This document shows, piece by piece, positions 1 to 11,492 of a stretch of DNA of 64,000 bases. Below the pieces are notes generated by a model. The model worked only from the letters and a program-made list of their open reading frames with translations. It did not search any database and was not told the DNA's origin. A program made the translations under genes and the position numbers. The stretch comes from Polydactylus sextarius (Eukaryota; Chordata; Actinopteri; Polynemidae), in assembly GCA_016801845.1 (NCBI GenBank), contig CM028908.1, positions 23,070,047 through 23,134,046 of the forward strand, written 5' to 3'. The stretch's first letter is position 1; each line of letters opens with the position of its first letter.

Positions 1-834
1 GGTCCCTCCCATGTCGCAGTTATTTTCATTAGTGATACATCGTTTTTTTTTTTTTTGGTTTTGATTAAATAATCATCCAGTGCGTGACGAGTCAGAAAAC
101 AATAAAAAAATGAACCGGATGATACAACATTTAAAGACAAAATATTAAAAACACTTTTTTTCCTTCATAGACTAACTAAGTAACAACAGTGATTAAAAAC
201 CAGAGCAGCTTTCAGTATTACGACGCCTTTAAATGCGACATATAGCATCACGATGTCTGTTAGAAAAAACAAAACAAAAAAAAAAAAAATCGCAGCAGCC
301 TGTGGAGGTTAATTATTCATTTTTATGCTGATGAGGCAGAAATGCAAAACAGCAGTTGTTCTGATCGTATATTTAATGAGAACATTGTTGGGACCATCAT
401 TGTCTCTGGTTTAATCCCTTGTGATGGAAATTCTGCACCTTTTTCATTTATTTTCAGTATGACGATAAGTACTTTAAGCATTAACACAATTATATACCCT
501 TGCAATGTGTTTTCACTCCCTCGCTTGACCTCTACAAACTGCTCCATGTATGTTTATACGTATCATGATGGTTGTATACATGTTCATCCCATCCTCTACC
601 TAATATGGTGTGAAGATGATGTTTTGAGAAACATGGCTGTTTGTTTTGGGAAGGGTAGAGAGACTTGGGGTGTGAAGGTTGTTTTCATTCACCCACAGAA
701 AGTTCGCTCGGTCACAACTGTGTGTTTGGGTCATCGTATGCATGTTTGTTCATCTTTTATTAAACTACAAGAAAGACATTTGAACTCTTTGTTCGATTTT
801 ATTTCATTATAGATATAAAATTGCCACTACGTAT
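1..834. other. AT-rich sequence left of the retrovirus-like leader, possible LTR or nucks1 intron
   Basis: No exon was recognised here. There is an A-rich tract at 277-289 and a T tract at 43-56. The long plus-strand frame 342-812 has no protein-like composition. The part next to 835 may be LTR. Confidence 0.4.
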
Positions 835-1410
835 TGGCGACCCTGGGTGGGCCTCGGCTGTGGGGGGATTTTGGTCTCAGGATTGCAGGTGAAGGAGACT
901 ACGCACAGCGAGAAACTGTGGCTCTGAACCTGAAACTCCCCCACAAAGGAAAGTAGAGAACTGAGGGTCTGAGGTCTGGAGAACCGGGTCTCCCCTCACT
1001 GCTGAGTGGCTGACCACTTCACTGTCTTCTTGGTGAGTTTAATGATGAAATTGAGACTTAGGTTGGCAGACGTGTCACGCACTGTTTTCCTGGGGGAAAC
1101 TAAAGTGTGGGGAGAAGTGAAGCGTTTGGTGTGGTCTTAAAGACCGGCTGGATTGTTGTAATATTACAATAAAGACAGCGTTGCTCATATCCCTCCTTTA
1201 AGTGAGGCTGTGTGAGTGTTGAGTTTTTCCCTGTATTCTCTCGGTCAGAGTGAGGGTGTGAGATCTGTACTGGCCAACAGGCTTTAGGGAATAAGATTCG
1301 TAAGGATCGTAAGGTTGGGATTGAAGTGCTGATTGTCATTTTGTTTTAGTTAAGTCACGTGGGTGATTCATACATTGTACATCATGTTCTGAACTTTGAC
1401 GTTGACGGGA
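835..1410 (+). mobile_element. Endogenous-retrovirus-like leader with primer-binding-site-like sequence
   Basis: A sequence starting TGGCGACCCTGGGTGGGC at about 837 has the form of a retroviral primer binding site (TGG plus a tRNA-like 3' end). It is followed by a GC-richer leader of about 570 nt unlike the surrounding AT-rich DNA. An AT-rich tract before it with ATTAAA near 760 could be the end of an LTR, but no second LTR copy is in the window to prove it. The cognate tRNA is not assigned. Confidence 0.4.
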
Positions 1411-1418
1411 ACTTGTTA

Positions 1419-1718
1419 TGATGGGGTCCGCAAAAAGCAAAGCATCTGACGGGGAGAAAGAGTCTGATTATGGTTCTCCCAATGTAAAATTTACGTTTGT
1501 CAATTATGGGGAAACATGCTTCAGTGCGCAAAACTGGATCCGGACTTCGGAAACTGGCTCCGCCTTGTTTACAAGTGCGTGGACTAGCCTCTGCACCGTT
1601 ACTGTTAGAGGAAGCGGAGGCAGCTGTAGCTGAGGCCTCTGCTCCTACTCCAGCCTATGACGGCAGCATCTCTGTTGATCTTGACCCGCCACCAAAGGCA
1701 CATAAGAAGTCAGGTTGA
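1419..1718 (+). pseudogene. Degraded gag-like start of an endogenous retrovirus
   Basis: Downstream of the leader a reading frame begins MMGSAKSK; from the second Met this fits an N-myristoylation signal (Gly at 2, Ser at 6) as in many Gag proteins. The frame stops at about 1633 and the protein-like reading moves to the +1 frame, which ends with a Pro-rich part (APTPAYDGSISVDLDPPP) before a stop at 1718. A frameshift near 1540-1600 would explain this. There is no recognisable capsid, protease or polymerase after it, so the copy is broken. Retroviral origin is an inference from the order PBS, leader, myristoyl start and Pro-rich segment. Confidence 0.35.
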
Positions 1719-1892
1719 AGACGCCACTACACCCTACAGATGAAGACTCACTGATTTGACTTTAATTCATATTTTTAGGCTACAACACAATATTATCCCT
1801 CCAGCAGCACATACAACCTGTCTGTATCAACACTTTACTGTTTATATACAATTTAAATAGCGTTTTTAAATCAGACACTTGTACATATTAAT

Positions 1893-1975
1893 TGCCTTCC
1901 TTTGATAAGTCGATGAAGGACGAGTCCTCGGTGACCTGCTGCAGTGCAGCGATGACTTTGTCCTCCTCGGGTCAT
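1893..1975 (-). other. Short unexplained protein-like open segment
   Basis: The minus strand reads PEEDKVIAALQQVTEDSS then FIDLSKEGN and a stop, with amphipathic helix character. A TGA lies directly upstream in frame, there is no good splice acceptor and the phase does not fit nucks1 exon 5. It may be a transposon or pseudogene scrap, or chance. Confidence 0.2.
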
Positions 1976-3204
1976 ATTAATTGAATTGTGCATGAAAAAC
2001 ATTATGGTTTCTCATGTGCAGCAGCTGCAGCAGCAGCAGGAGCAGCTCAGCTCAGCTCCCAGGTGAGGAGTGAAGACTGTGAACCAGCACAGCACAGAGC
2101 AATGTCACTGTGTTTCTATAAGTGTTTCTCTGGTACCTGGTCCATGAATTACAGTGATGAATTGGTTATTATGAAGAAGCTTGAATATTTAGAAAATAAT
2201 GATACCAACAACGTAAAGTTCTTCTGAATCCTCATCCCTGATCCTGGGTCAGTGTTTCAAGGCAGTTTCAGACATGAGTCTAGCAGGAAGTTTGGCGACT
2301 GAAGGACGAAGTTTTCTAAAATGTGTATGGCAAAATTTATTTTGTACAAAAAAAAAAAAAAAAAAACCTCTCAGAGCACCAAGTAGCTTCTCCTCCTGCT
2401 CACTTATATAAATAATAAAAAATATAAAAACTGTGGATCTCTATGGAAACAGCACAATCATTGTGACAAAAGAGGAACTCAAAAATCTTTCTGTGAGAGT
2501 TAAAGTGCTGCTTTTTGTACGCTTGGTATAACCCTGAAATATACATATATATATATAAAACTTTTTAAGTTCAACAATATTAGGGAGTTGACAAATCCAC
2601 ATACTCATTAGCCAATTACATTGTTTAGAAACTTCACAATGTCTCTCACTCACTCTCATCTGTCTAAATATAACCAAAAAGAAAAACATGCAACATTATT
2701 TTGATAAAATGTCAGAAGTGTCAGAGTATTTTTTCTGGTGGTAGTTCAATTGAAAAGTTGGAAATCCAACAATCCTTTCTGTTTTAAAGCTTCTGAATGG
2801 GATACGTGGTGTAACTCTATAACTACTGAATGTTGAGTGTTATAACTGCTGCTGCTTTGACTGTGATGAGGTGAGACGAGCTACAAACAACACGTCTTCA
2901 ACACACAATGACTTGAAGCAGTTCATCAGTTGCTCCTCCTGGGGCTATAAAAGGCTTCATACAATGCGTTTTCACATGCGGTGGCGTTCTTTGAAAAGAA
3001 AAGAAAAGACTAAGATGTGCAACATTGGCACACACCAACCAAAAAAAGAAAACATCTATAATAGGTTTTCTTGTGGATCCAGATCACACCAAGCCTAAAA
3101 TTTAATCATAAAACTCACTAAAACAATTTCAATTGTGCTACTGATGAATTTATCCACAGATGAAATGACTCTGTCAACATGAAGGAAGAAACTGTGTTTG
3201 TTAC

Positions 3205-3357
3205 CTGCAGCCCGTTTTCTCTTTGGCCCCCTCTTAGTGGGCTTCTCCACCTTGGCTTTCTTTCCCTTTTTCCCTTTTTTTTCTTCATAGTCGCTTCCAC
3301 CGTCTTCGTCCTCCTCCTCCCCGAAGTCATTGTCTTCCTCGTCGCTGCCAAAGTCGT
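3205..3357 (-). CDS. nucks1: nucks1 coding exon 5 (last one visible)
   Basis: This 153-nt exon has acceptor GTTTCGCCGCCGCAG and donor GTAACA. It encodes an acidic stretch (GSDEEDNDFGEEEDEDGG), then SDYEEKKGKKGKKAKVEKPT and RGPKRKRAA. It corresponds to the human DSGSDEDFLMEDDDDSDYG...KKKNKK part. It ends in phase 1 at a consensus donor, so at least one further exon must exist. I could not find a TPSP/GRP-containing exon between 1 and 3200. Confidence 0.85.
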
Positions 3358-6300
3358 CTGCGGCGGCGAAACAGAGCGGAAGTGAGTGAGTCTGCATTCC
3401 AGCATTCAAGACCCCACTAATCAGGATCCAGCTGTTCTCACGGGGCAGCGGAGCTAAAGCCTCATGTCTGAATGAGAAAACAGACTCTGCTTACCTGCTG
3501 AATCATTTTTGGATTTAGTGAGCTTGTCATCCGAGTCCTCGCTGCAACAAAGAACACGAAGAAAAAAAAAGTCTTACAAACATTTTTTAAACTGCAATGT
3601 ACAAAATTAATTGTGACATATCAACATTCTGATTAAACAGCAGGTGTTTATTATCATTATTATTATTATCAAAGGAGTATATTAAAGGAGATAAAAGGAT
3701 TATTTTTGCAGCCAAACATAAAACCACACATTTGCAGAGAACCTGTAACATGTTGTTTGCAGGAACATCTTTTGACTACTGCTGGCAACAACAATGAGTG
3801 GTAGTTTTTCCATCCCTGCAGCCTTGTTTCAAAACCGTTGGCATGTTGTAGACAGAGAGCACTTGGCAGGAAGAGCTGGTTTTCACCAGGACGTCACACA
3901 AACGTCACAGCTTACAAATAACGGCTTTTATGAAACTGGTTTGAGAGAAACCTCTGATACTGACTGTGTTGTTGAGAGGCTCATTTGTAAACCAAACAAT
4001 ATGTATATCTAAATCATGCCATATGAAATAAACTATAAATCACATATAAATAATTTAAAATTGAATGATAAATAAAACATCTGGAAACAATGAGTGTCGT
4101 GTTTACATTTAACCTCTTTGTGTTGACTAATAACGACCTGTTTATATCTGTTGTTTACAACACGTGGACTGTAGTCATGGTGATCACAGATCAATACTCA
4201 GAAAGGTTCATATTTTGAAAGATGTGATGATATTAGCAGCATTATATCCTCTTGTCATAAACTTTCACATAAAAGAATAAAATTCCAATATCTGACTATG
4301 TGGTATCAGTTTCTGGGATTCACTCTCCATGCCGATGGTTTTATTGAGGTAATACATCTCAGTTTCATCCTGTTGAGTTTTTCCTCCACAAACAACCATC
4401 CTCTGCTCTGTCTGACACGCTGCTTCAGCACACCTGCCTCACACAACCACGAATTTAATCAACTACCCATTTCCTGTCCTCGTCTTCTACCAAGGTTCTC
4501 ACCATCTTCCTCTTACTGCTGGATATCGTGGTATCTCACTACTGACGGGGGCCTCTTTACCTCCAGTGGCTTCTATTTCCACATGACTCATACATTCGCT
4601 GCTGCACTACTTGCTGCTAAATGTGCTGTGTGTGTGTGTGTGTGTGCATGCACACAATACGACAGTTAAAAACACAGTTGCAGCACTGTGTCCGCGCCGA
4701 GAGCTCACCTGTCCTCCTGTGAGTTCTTTGAGCGCTTGTGCTTGGGCTCGCGAGGGGCTGTACGCACCTTCTTGGGATTATCATCACCATACTCCTCATC
4801 TGGAGAGAGCAGCAGACATAGTTTTAGTCTTTCTCACACACACACAAACAAATTCACAGGTCAGTACTTCTTTTCTTTAGGTTTCTTTGCTTTACAAGGG
4901 TGATTTCTGGACACCTTCTGACTACGGCTGTCGCAGTGAACGTGATAATACGATAATAAAGTGTTTGCGTAACCTCGCAAAAAAGTGTAAAACTACTCAA
5001 CCGTAGTTCATGTTGAGAACTAATTGACTGCGTGCGGCATCTCACAGACGTCAGAACTGGTTTCAAATACTACGTTATTTGAAACCAGTGAGCGATGGAG
5101 AAATAATTTTCGGCCAGAAATTTTCGGTCTGTAATCACGTCCGCATTGTATAATTTAGAATTAGTTAGGTTGCTAGAAAGGTGCATTTAAATAAAATGCA
5201 TTATTATTATTACTATTATTAAAAGCCTCTTGAATGGGAAGTTATTCAACTCAAAACTTTGCCAGACGGCTCATTTGAGAACACAAAGGCTGTGGCCGCC
5301 TGCAGGACTGAATCATGAGGTGCACACTGGCAGCGCCAAGTACCGACTAGCTGCTGCTCTAACTGTCTCTTGTCGCGTATCATGCAGACTCTTGCAGAGT
5401 TCATACAATCGTGCGTCCTGCCTAAGATGTCACATTCATTCATTCAGCTTTGCACGCACTTTGCACTTCTGAAATATTTTTGTTAAGTGAGATTTTAATC
5501 TGCTTGTAGCTGGATAATGCAATATAAAACTAAACGTCTTTAATCTATTTTATAATCCCATGAAGTCCTATTTAGTGTGCTTTATTTTTGTGTGCTCAGT
5601 AATGTGAAGTCTAAAGGCCCATTTATGCTCTACGTAGGATACACATATAGAGACGGACGGAGACGTTCGTCCGTCATTACGTGAGTAACTTTGTCCGTTT
5701 TCAGGATCTCACTGATCCGTAGCAGTACGGAGCAAACGGAGTAATACCACTGGAAACCATCGGGGCAGTGTTGTGCAGTAAAGCTTAAGTGCGACCAGCG
5801 AGAGAAATAAAGAAAAAGAAGAAATCTCCGTGCTCTGCACTGCCCTCTAGTGGCCTAGTGGTAGGAACAGACGTAAAGGAGCATAAATGGGTCTTTATAG
5901 TTTTTAAATGACATTATGCATTTTTTGTTACATACTGTCCAAAATATCCACCCTTTTAATAGTTTTATTTCCCCTTAAAATCCTTTTTTGGGCACATTAT
6001 TGGAGCAGATTAAGAAATACATTTGTGATTACGATTAACTATATAAAATCAAGAGATTAAGTGTGATTATATTTTTTTGATCATTCAACAGCTGTGCTTG
6101 TGACACATAAGTGAAAACATATGAACTACACACAACAGCAATGCTGAGACAGTAACACTGTGTTCCTCAACTTTCATTACTGCACTTAAATACTGATTCT
6201 CCATATAAATTGGGTATTATATCGTACAAAGTCATAGATTTTGTTCAGATATGTTGGGTCTCTTACCTGCATCGTCAGACTCATTGAATTGTGAGTAGTT

Positions 6301-6904
6301 CACCACTTTCCTGTTCCTGTGAAGAAGAACAAACATGACATCAGTTCACATGTACAAACCTTCTTCACTCCACATATCTGACGCTGAACATGTCGCACAA
6401 AGATATTACATATCACGTCCAGCGATTCCAGGCTTCATCGGGGCAGCTGTGTATGAACGTCTGGTCGTGTTATTTGCTTTAAAGAAGCCACAGACTGTCT
6501 CTAGCTGAGGACACTGAACCAGACACTGCTCTGCCTTCTACAGTTTCCACGGCTAATTTGGCAAAGTGAGCGCAGGAAGCTTCGGGTGTCAGCGGCCAGC
6601 TATCGTTCAGGTAACACACACCTTTGGAAAAGAGTGTGCTGAGGTCCACACGGACCAGAATAATGTCCTACCCCGCTGCAGTGATCGTAATGAACAAGTG
6701 GTGGCGCTCACGATCACATGCATGCTCTGCCTGGAAAACTGATTACATATCTGTGGACCCTACCCCAGGTTACATACCACACTGAAGCATGGTCGGTCGA
6801 TCGGCCTGTGTGTCTGTGTGTGTGGTGTAAGAGGAAGTAGGGGGTGGGTAACAGAGCCATAAACTTTTACAAGTACTTAGATTACAACAAAAGGCACCAA
6901 CATA

Positions 6905-6942
<38 letters not shown>

Positions 6943-9900
6943 CACACTCACAGAAAAAAACCTCTGACTTATGTGACAGCAGCCAGCGTCGAGCGCGCCA
7001 AGATTTTTCACACATAACCATTCACATCAGAGATCCTGTTTTTTTTCCCTTCTCCAAACCTGCTCAGTTCTAATGAGTCATCAAACTGTGGCGAGTGTGC
7101 CAGTGTGTGAATGATGTGCAGGATCGAAATAAGACGCAGTCAGACTCAGTCACACATCAAAGGACACAACTTTCGAGGAAGTCGGTTCAGTTTTCATTCA
7201 ACGTTTCTCGCTTTCGAGTGTGTAAAATTCCCTTTGTCAACCCACACACACACACACACACACAGGAAGTAAAAACACACACATTTGTATTTAAGAAGTG
7301 GACGATGTTCTATTAACCAATAACTATGTTGCATAGTTGATTAATTATAGTTTATCCTTCTGTACCTCCTGCCTTGCTGAGGTATAGCAGGACCCAACCA
7401 ATTAACAGCCCATAATTGCACACGTGTCGTAAAAATAAACAGTCTGGTGGTTACCGCTCTGTCTCATTTATAGACTTATTTTATAAACACGCTTCAAAAA
7501 AGTGTTACTCACAGTTAAACATTATACCTCCAACACATACAGCATTTCCCACATATAGGCTTTAGTTGGGCGGACAGCCCGGGAGGTATTAATAGCTTCT
7601 CTTGTATATCTGACAATTCACTGTCGCATTAACTTTGCATTTTTTTAAATTGTCTAAAGAAATGTCATCATCCATGATCAATTGACTGTTTCCACATGTA
7701 GGAGTAGCTACAGGAATATATTTAATACACATAACTTGGACGTTACATCCGGTTGTTGTTGTTGCCTCGGATAGAAATGGGGGAATATAATTTTTTTTCT
7801 CTTCACATGTGGTAACAGTGCAGCAAAGCAGAGATCACATCCAAGTTAAAGCTGATTAAGTTACAGTATAACTTAACATTCTGTTATACGTTAGTATTTC
7901 ATTTAATTAACCGAGCCTTCTCAGTTTTATTACGGATTAACAAGCCAGTTACTGTGCAAGGCAATAAATTGTATTCAATTTACAGTAAAATACCAGTTAA
8001 AAGACAAAATGTGCAGCACAACTTCCCCAGAGACTGATTTTATTTCAAGAGCTTCAATCTGTCATAGAAGACAAATATCACAACTCTCATTCACCCTCCA
8101 TCAGTTTATTAAAACTTACATTCTGTCTATTTGCTCTGTGACATATTGTGTCACCACAAGTCCACAATGAACTACAAGCCCGGAGGGAATCCACGTTGCT
8201 TTTTTTTTTTTTGAAAACAAGAAAAATCTGTCGCATCCTTCCCTTGTTCCACGTCCATGTTTGAGACTGGAGCAGGCAAATGTCTGCAAGTAATTTATCA
8301 CATTAAAATACCAAACATTTCCCAGTTCAAGCTAATCATATGTGATGGTTTCTGCCAGCGTGATATGTGAGTATCGATCCTTTTTTTTTTTTTTTTAAAT
8401 TGTTTTATTAATTATCTTCTCGGCGACTCACATGACCTCATTCAAAACTTCAACCAGCTGTTGTGAGCTCAGTGGCACATGTGGAAAATGGCCGACCAGA
8501 GGACAAGAAGCTGCTCCTCAAGTAGGAAGATAATAAATCAAGGTTTTAAAAAAAAAAAAAAAAAAACAGGTTCAGGTACAAGTGAGACCATGTTTATCAG
8601 ACACTAAACAGAAGCACAACCACAATCTGATGGACAGGTCTCAGATCAGTTACAGACTCCGCTGTAGTGGCCAAATCTGACCAATCCACGTTAGATATCA
8701 TAGATACACAAAATTCACTGCATCTCTTATAAGTTATATTCAGTCACTACAGGGTAACAGCTCAGTTTCATGCTCTTACACGTCTCCACGAGTACACACA
8801 TGGGTACAACCCACAGCCAACCTGGTACCTACAGTGACATCTAAACCAAACCCAACCCTGCAACTTTAATTCAACCCACAATCACTCGCTTTAAAACTGA
8901 TCCAGACCGACTTTGAACCTGCACTGTGGCTGGTCTGACATCATCCACTTTAATGTACCGTCTCGTTCAGACGTTAATAACACTCGCTCCGTCAGCTCCC
9001 ACTTGTTTTATAATGTGATGGAGACGGACACAAAGATGACGAATTTGCAGTAATCGTCTGTCGACATATGCAAAGTGACGGCTGCGCTGTCGTCAGTCAG
9101 CTGGAGTCTCGGCTCTGGACTGATGATGATTATGATGAATTGAGGTGGGAGAGATTGTGTCATGGACATTAATAATAATGAGGGAGAGCTAATAATACTT
9201 GATAAAACAAAACTGGTTAAGGGTTAAGTTAAAGAGGTTATTTGCTGGACTTCATAATCAACACTACTCTTTACTTACTATTGAGAGGTCAATGTGTATT
9301 CATACCATCTTTATTAATAAACAATATTTTTCATGTCGTGTGACTATTAAACACTGATCTAATCTTGTCTCGTGTTTCTTTCACCATTTGCCCACACACG
9401 TTTACTTATATTTGTGGCTGTTCATTGCTGCAAACAAATATTTACAAAGTATTTGCAAGCAAGTTGTCAAAAAAAAAAAACAGCAATAGTGTCAGGTCAG
9501 TGCATTTGCAGAATATGGGTCATAAAATATGTATTTGGAAAAGACAAATAAATGTATCTATACTAATAAAATAACAATGCAATAAAGTTGTATTTCCAAC
9601 TTCTATAAGTTATCAATAACACAATTATTTACCCTCAACACAACCATGTGCAGCTCATGGTAAATAATAATAATCCATTTAAAGTTTTATTTTCCCAATA
9701 CGGAGGCTTTTTCATTCATAAATTACAACAAACTTACTCTATATGTAGGCAACTCAAAGTCAAATTAAAGTCAATAAAACTTGCATGTTCCCTCAACTTA
9801 AATAACCCAGTTTGTGGTAGATATTACATGAGTCTACCTGCATGCATTGTGAATTGTGCATAAAAACTAAAAGCTCACGGTTCGTCGTTGCTGTGTAAGC

Positions 9901-11492
9901 AGAAGTTTTATGGTCCGACTGTCTGATGATGCAAACTGTGAGAAATGCATGTGCTGTGGCCTTTGACCTAAATATGAGGTGGGCCTGAGTAAAGACCTTC
10001 ATGTGTAATTTTTTTCTTCTTCATAAAACTACAGTGCACATATCAATGTTTTATATATAAGTATGGTGAAGGTAGGGGGTGCTGCGGATATTTTCTAAAG
10101 CATTAAAAATGTGTTAATAAAAATTAATTAATCAAAGTTATTATTCACACTTCCATATAGTTTTCACACTTGCTTTATGAGGTGTTTAATACCTCAGTAC
10201 CATGCAGCACTTTTCAATAAAAGAAAAAAGAAGAAACAGCTGAAGAGAAACAGTCAATGAGGAAAAAGGGAAGAAAAGGAAAAATCGCGAGATTTCGATG
10301 CTTCAACTTTAGGATAAACGTGACTATAAGGAAATGACTTCTAATCGAGTTAAAGGGCGTTTTAAAATTGGATTACACGCACATATATTTAAAAAAAATC
10401 ATTTCGTGTGTTATAATATAATCTCTGTAAGGCTCCTGCACTGAGACGAAGAGGAGGAGGAGGAGGTGGTGGTAGTGGTGGGGGTGTGGTGACTTTCTGT
10501 ACTTCTCCGCCTTCCTCTGACATCAGGCACCAGTGTTAATTTACTGCCAGCGCTGAAAATGTAGATCCGCTCTCCCTTGGTTTTTTTTTTTCCTCTCTCT
10601 CCTTGTCTCCTTTCTTGCAATAACGACTAAAACACGCATTTATATATAGATATGTATATATAATAATAATAATAAACCCCATTTTAAATGCAGTGCAATG
10701 CGATAAAATAGAGGGAGGAGGGGGGACTACAACACGACATGTCCAGTCTGCGCGGTAACAAGATCAAATCCCGAGGCCGACCACCTCCTTTTTTTTTTTT
10801 TTTTTTGTAAAAAGGGGGGGTGGAGGGTGCTCGCGTTTTGCAAGCCTCCGCTTGGATGAATGGGTAGCCATATTCTCATTCTCAGGCAACACAGAAAGAG
10901 AGAGAGAGAGAAAAAATATTATCAGGCCTGAGCTTTAAAACGTTGCGTTTATCCCCCCCCCCTTCTCACCACCACCACCTCCTCCCTGCTTGGCCTACAT
11001 TAGTAGCTAACAATGCACATCATGGAGCCATAAAAAAAAAAAAAACATAATAGACAGGCACACAAACGCACGAGGCAGCAGCAGCAGTAGCAGCAGGGGC
11101 TGTGCGTTATCTCCACACAAGACATGGCGAACAGTCCACACCACTGGGATCCATGTTAGAAAAAAAAAAAAAAAAAGAGAGAGAGAGAGAGAGAGCGAGA
11201 GAGGGTGCACGCACACACATAACCAAGAAGGGACACAGGCGCGCGCGCACACACATATATATACACACACACGTTCCCATTATTTTTTCATGAAATAAAC
11301 ACACACGCACACACACACACAAAAAAAAAACCCCACCAGCTCATAAAACACAACATGGTCGAGACGTGCATGTTTAAACTGCGACGCCTTCCCCAAAGCA
11401 AGCGCACGGTGTCGCGTTATTAACTTACACACACACAGAGAGACAGAGAGCAGAGGACGGATTTAGCACACCTACCTCACTGGTCTTGACAT
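3205..11492 (-). CDS. nucks1: NUCKS1 orthologue, five coding exons seen, 3' end outside window or not found
   Basis: The gene encodes a nuclear, highly charged, heavily phosphorylated chromatin/DNA-binding protein related to RAD51AP1; in mammals it acts in homologous recombination and transcription. Joined coding exons are 11492-11476, 6316-6267, 4799-4709, 3541-3495 and 3357-3205, 358 nt or 119 codons plus one base. All four junctions have GT-AG borders and matching phases. The start reads MSRPVR then NRKVVNYSQFNESDDA, the NUCKS1 signature. It continues with a basic block (TAPREPKHKRSKNSQEDS), an acidic serine block rich in casein kinase 2-type sites, a second acidic block (GSDEEDNDFGEEEDEDGG) and a Lys-rich tail with TKRGPKRKR, a likely nuclear localisation or AT-hook-like segment. 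Human NUCKS1 is 243 residues, so roughly the second half is not in view. The block that in mammals contains QRQAASKAASKQREML is absent between exons 4 and 5, whose intron is only 137 bp. Family assignment is firm; which teleost paralogue this is cannot be told. Confidence 0.92.
3495..3541 (-). CDS. nucks1: nucks1 coding exon 4
   Basis: This 47-nt exon has acceptor TTTGTTGCAG and donor GTAAGC. It encodes (S)EDSDDKLTKSKNDSA, colinear with human EDSEDKDVKTKKDDSHSA. It leaves one base (G). The intron to exon 5 is only 137 bp and contains no further exon. Confidence 0.88.
4628..4646. repeat. (TG)n microsatellite
   Basis: Uninterrupted TG dinucleotides just downstream (gene sense) of nucks1 exon 3, within 65 bp of its donor. 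Confidence 0.9.
4709..4799 (-). CDS. nucks1: nucks1 coding exon 3
   Basis: This 91-nt exon has acceptor CTCTCTCCAG and donor GTGAGC. The translation starts DEEYGDDNPKKVRTAPREPK and ends with HKRSKNSQEDS, colinear with the human segment DEDYG...SSPREAKNKRR...KNSQEDS. It is basic in the middle and ends in CK2-type acidic serines. It leaves AG, completed to Ser by exon 4. Confidence 0.92.
5056..5089. repeat. Perfect hairpin, 13-bp arms, 8-nt loop
   Basis: actggtttcaaat at 5056-5068 is the exact reverse complement of atttgaaaccagt at 5077-5089. It lies in nucks1 intron 2. Confidence 0.8.
5612..5897. mobile_element. MITE with about 19-bp terminal inverted repeats in nucks1 intron 2
   Basis: The left end reads taaaggcccatttatgctc and the right end gagcataaatgggtcttta, inverted copies with one mismatch that continue imperfectly inward to acgt. 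The 286-bp inside is GC-richer than its flanks and has no coding capacity. It is a non-autonomous DNA transposon; the superfamily is not assigned because no unambiguous target-site duplication is visible. Confidence 0.75.
6267..6316 (-). CDS. nucks1: nucks1 coding exon 2
   Basis: This 50-nt exon encodes NRKVVNYSQFNESDDA after completing the split Arg codon. The acceptor is a pyrimidine tract ending CTTCTTCACAG and the donor is GTAAGA. The segment corresponds to the most conserved NUCKS1/RAD51AP1 N-terminal motif (NYSQF). It leaves one base (G) that completes Asp in exon 3. Confidence 0.92.
6906..6941. repeat. (AC)n microsatellite
   Basis: About 18 perfect AC units in nucks1 intron 1. Confidence 0.95.
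11161..11196. repeat. Poly-A plus (GA)n tract
   Basis: An A run passes directly into GA dinucleotides, followed to 11320 by imperfect (CA)n and (CG)n blocks, all in intron 1 just after the first exon. Confidence 0.9.
11476..11492 (-). CDS. nucks1: nucks1 coding exon 1
   Basis: A 17-nt coding part, ATG TCA AGA CCA GTG AG, gives MSRPV plus the first two bases of Arg. The donor GTAGGT follows directly at 11475-11470. The start is chosen because MSRPVR is the invariant NUCKS1 N-terminus and because the phase (2) fits exon 2. Confidence 0.9.

Larger units (their letters stand above)
6317..11475 (-). other. nucks1: nucks1 intron 1 (about 5.2 kb), no coding content
   Basis: The intron holds (AC)n arrays at 6906-6941 and 7243-7264, homopolymers (T at 8379-8396, A at 8548-8566, T at 10790-10806, A at 11161-11176), a (GA)n array at 11176-11196 and purine/pyrimidine-rich DNA at 10410-11660 near the promoter. 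The part at 7540-7790 has the look of an old transposon (ttgggcggacagcccggg) but no boundaries are clear. No open frame here looks like protein. Confidence 0.6.

Noticed and set aside
342..812. A 156-codon plus-strand open frame near the left edge
   Set aside because: Cys/Ser/Ile-rich chance frame without family features; the segment may be LTR.
2018..2063. A micro-exon-like Gln-rich segment between tgtgcag and gtgagg
   Set aside because: Splice-like borders around CAG repeats arise easily by chance and no flanking exon fits.
2945..2955. TATA-box-like ctataaaagg on the plus strand
   Set aside because: No promoter context or downstream exon; lies within the last visible nucks1 intron.
3095..3405. 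Alternative minus-strand frame (Thr/Arg/Lys-rich) over nucks1 exon 5
   Set aside because: Wrong phase for exons 4 and 5; a shadow of the real exon.
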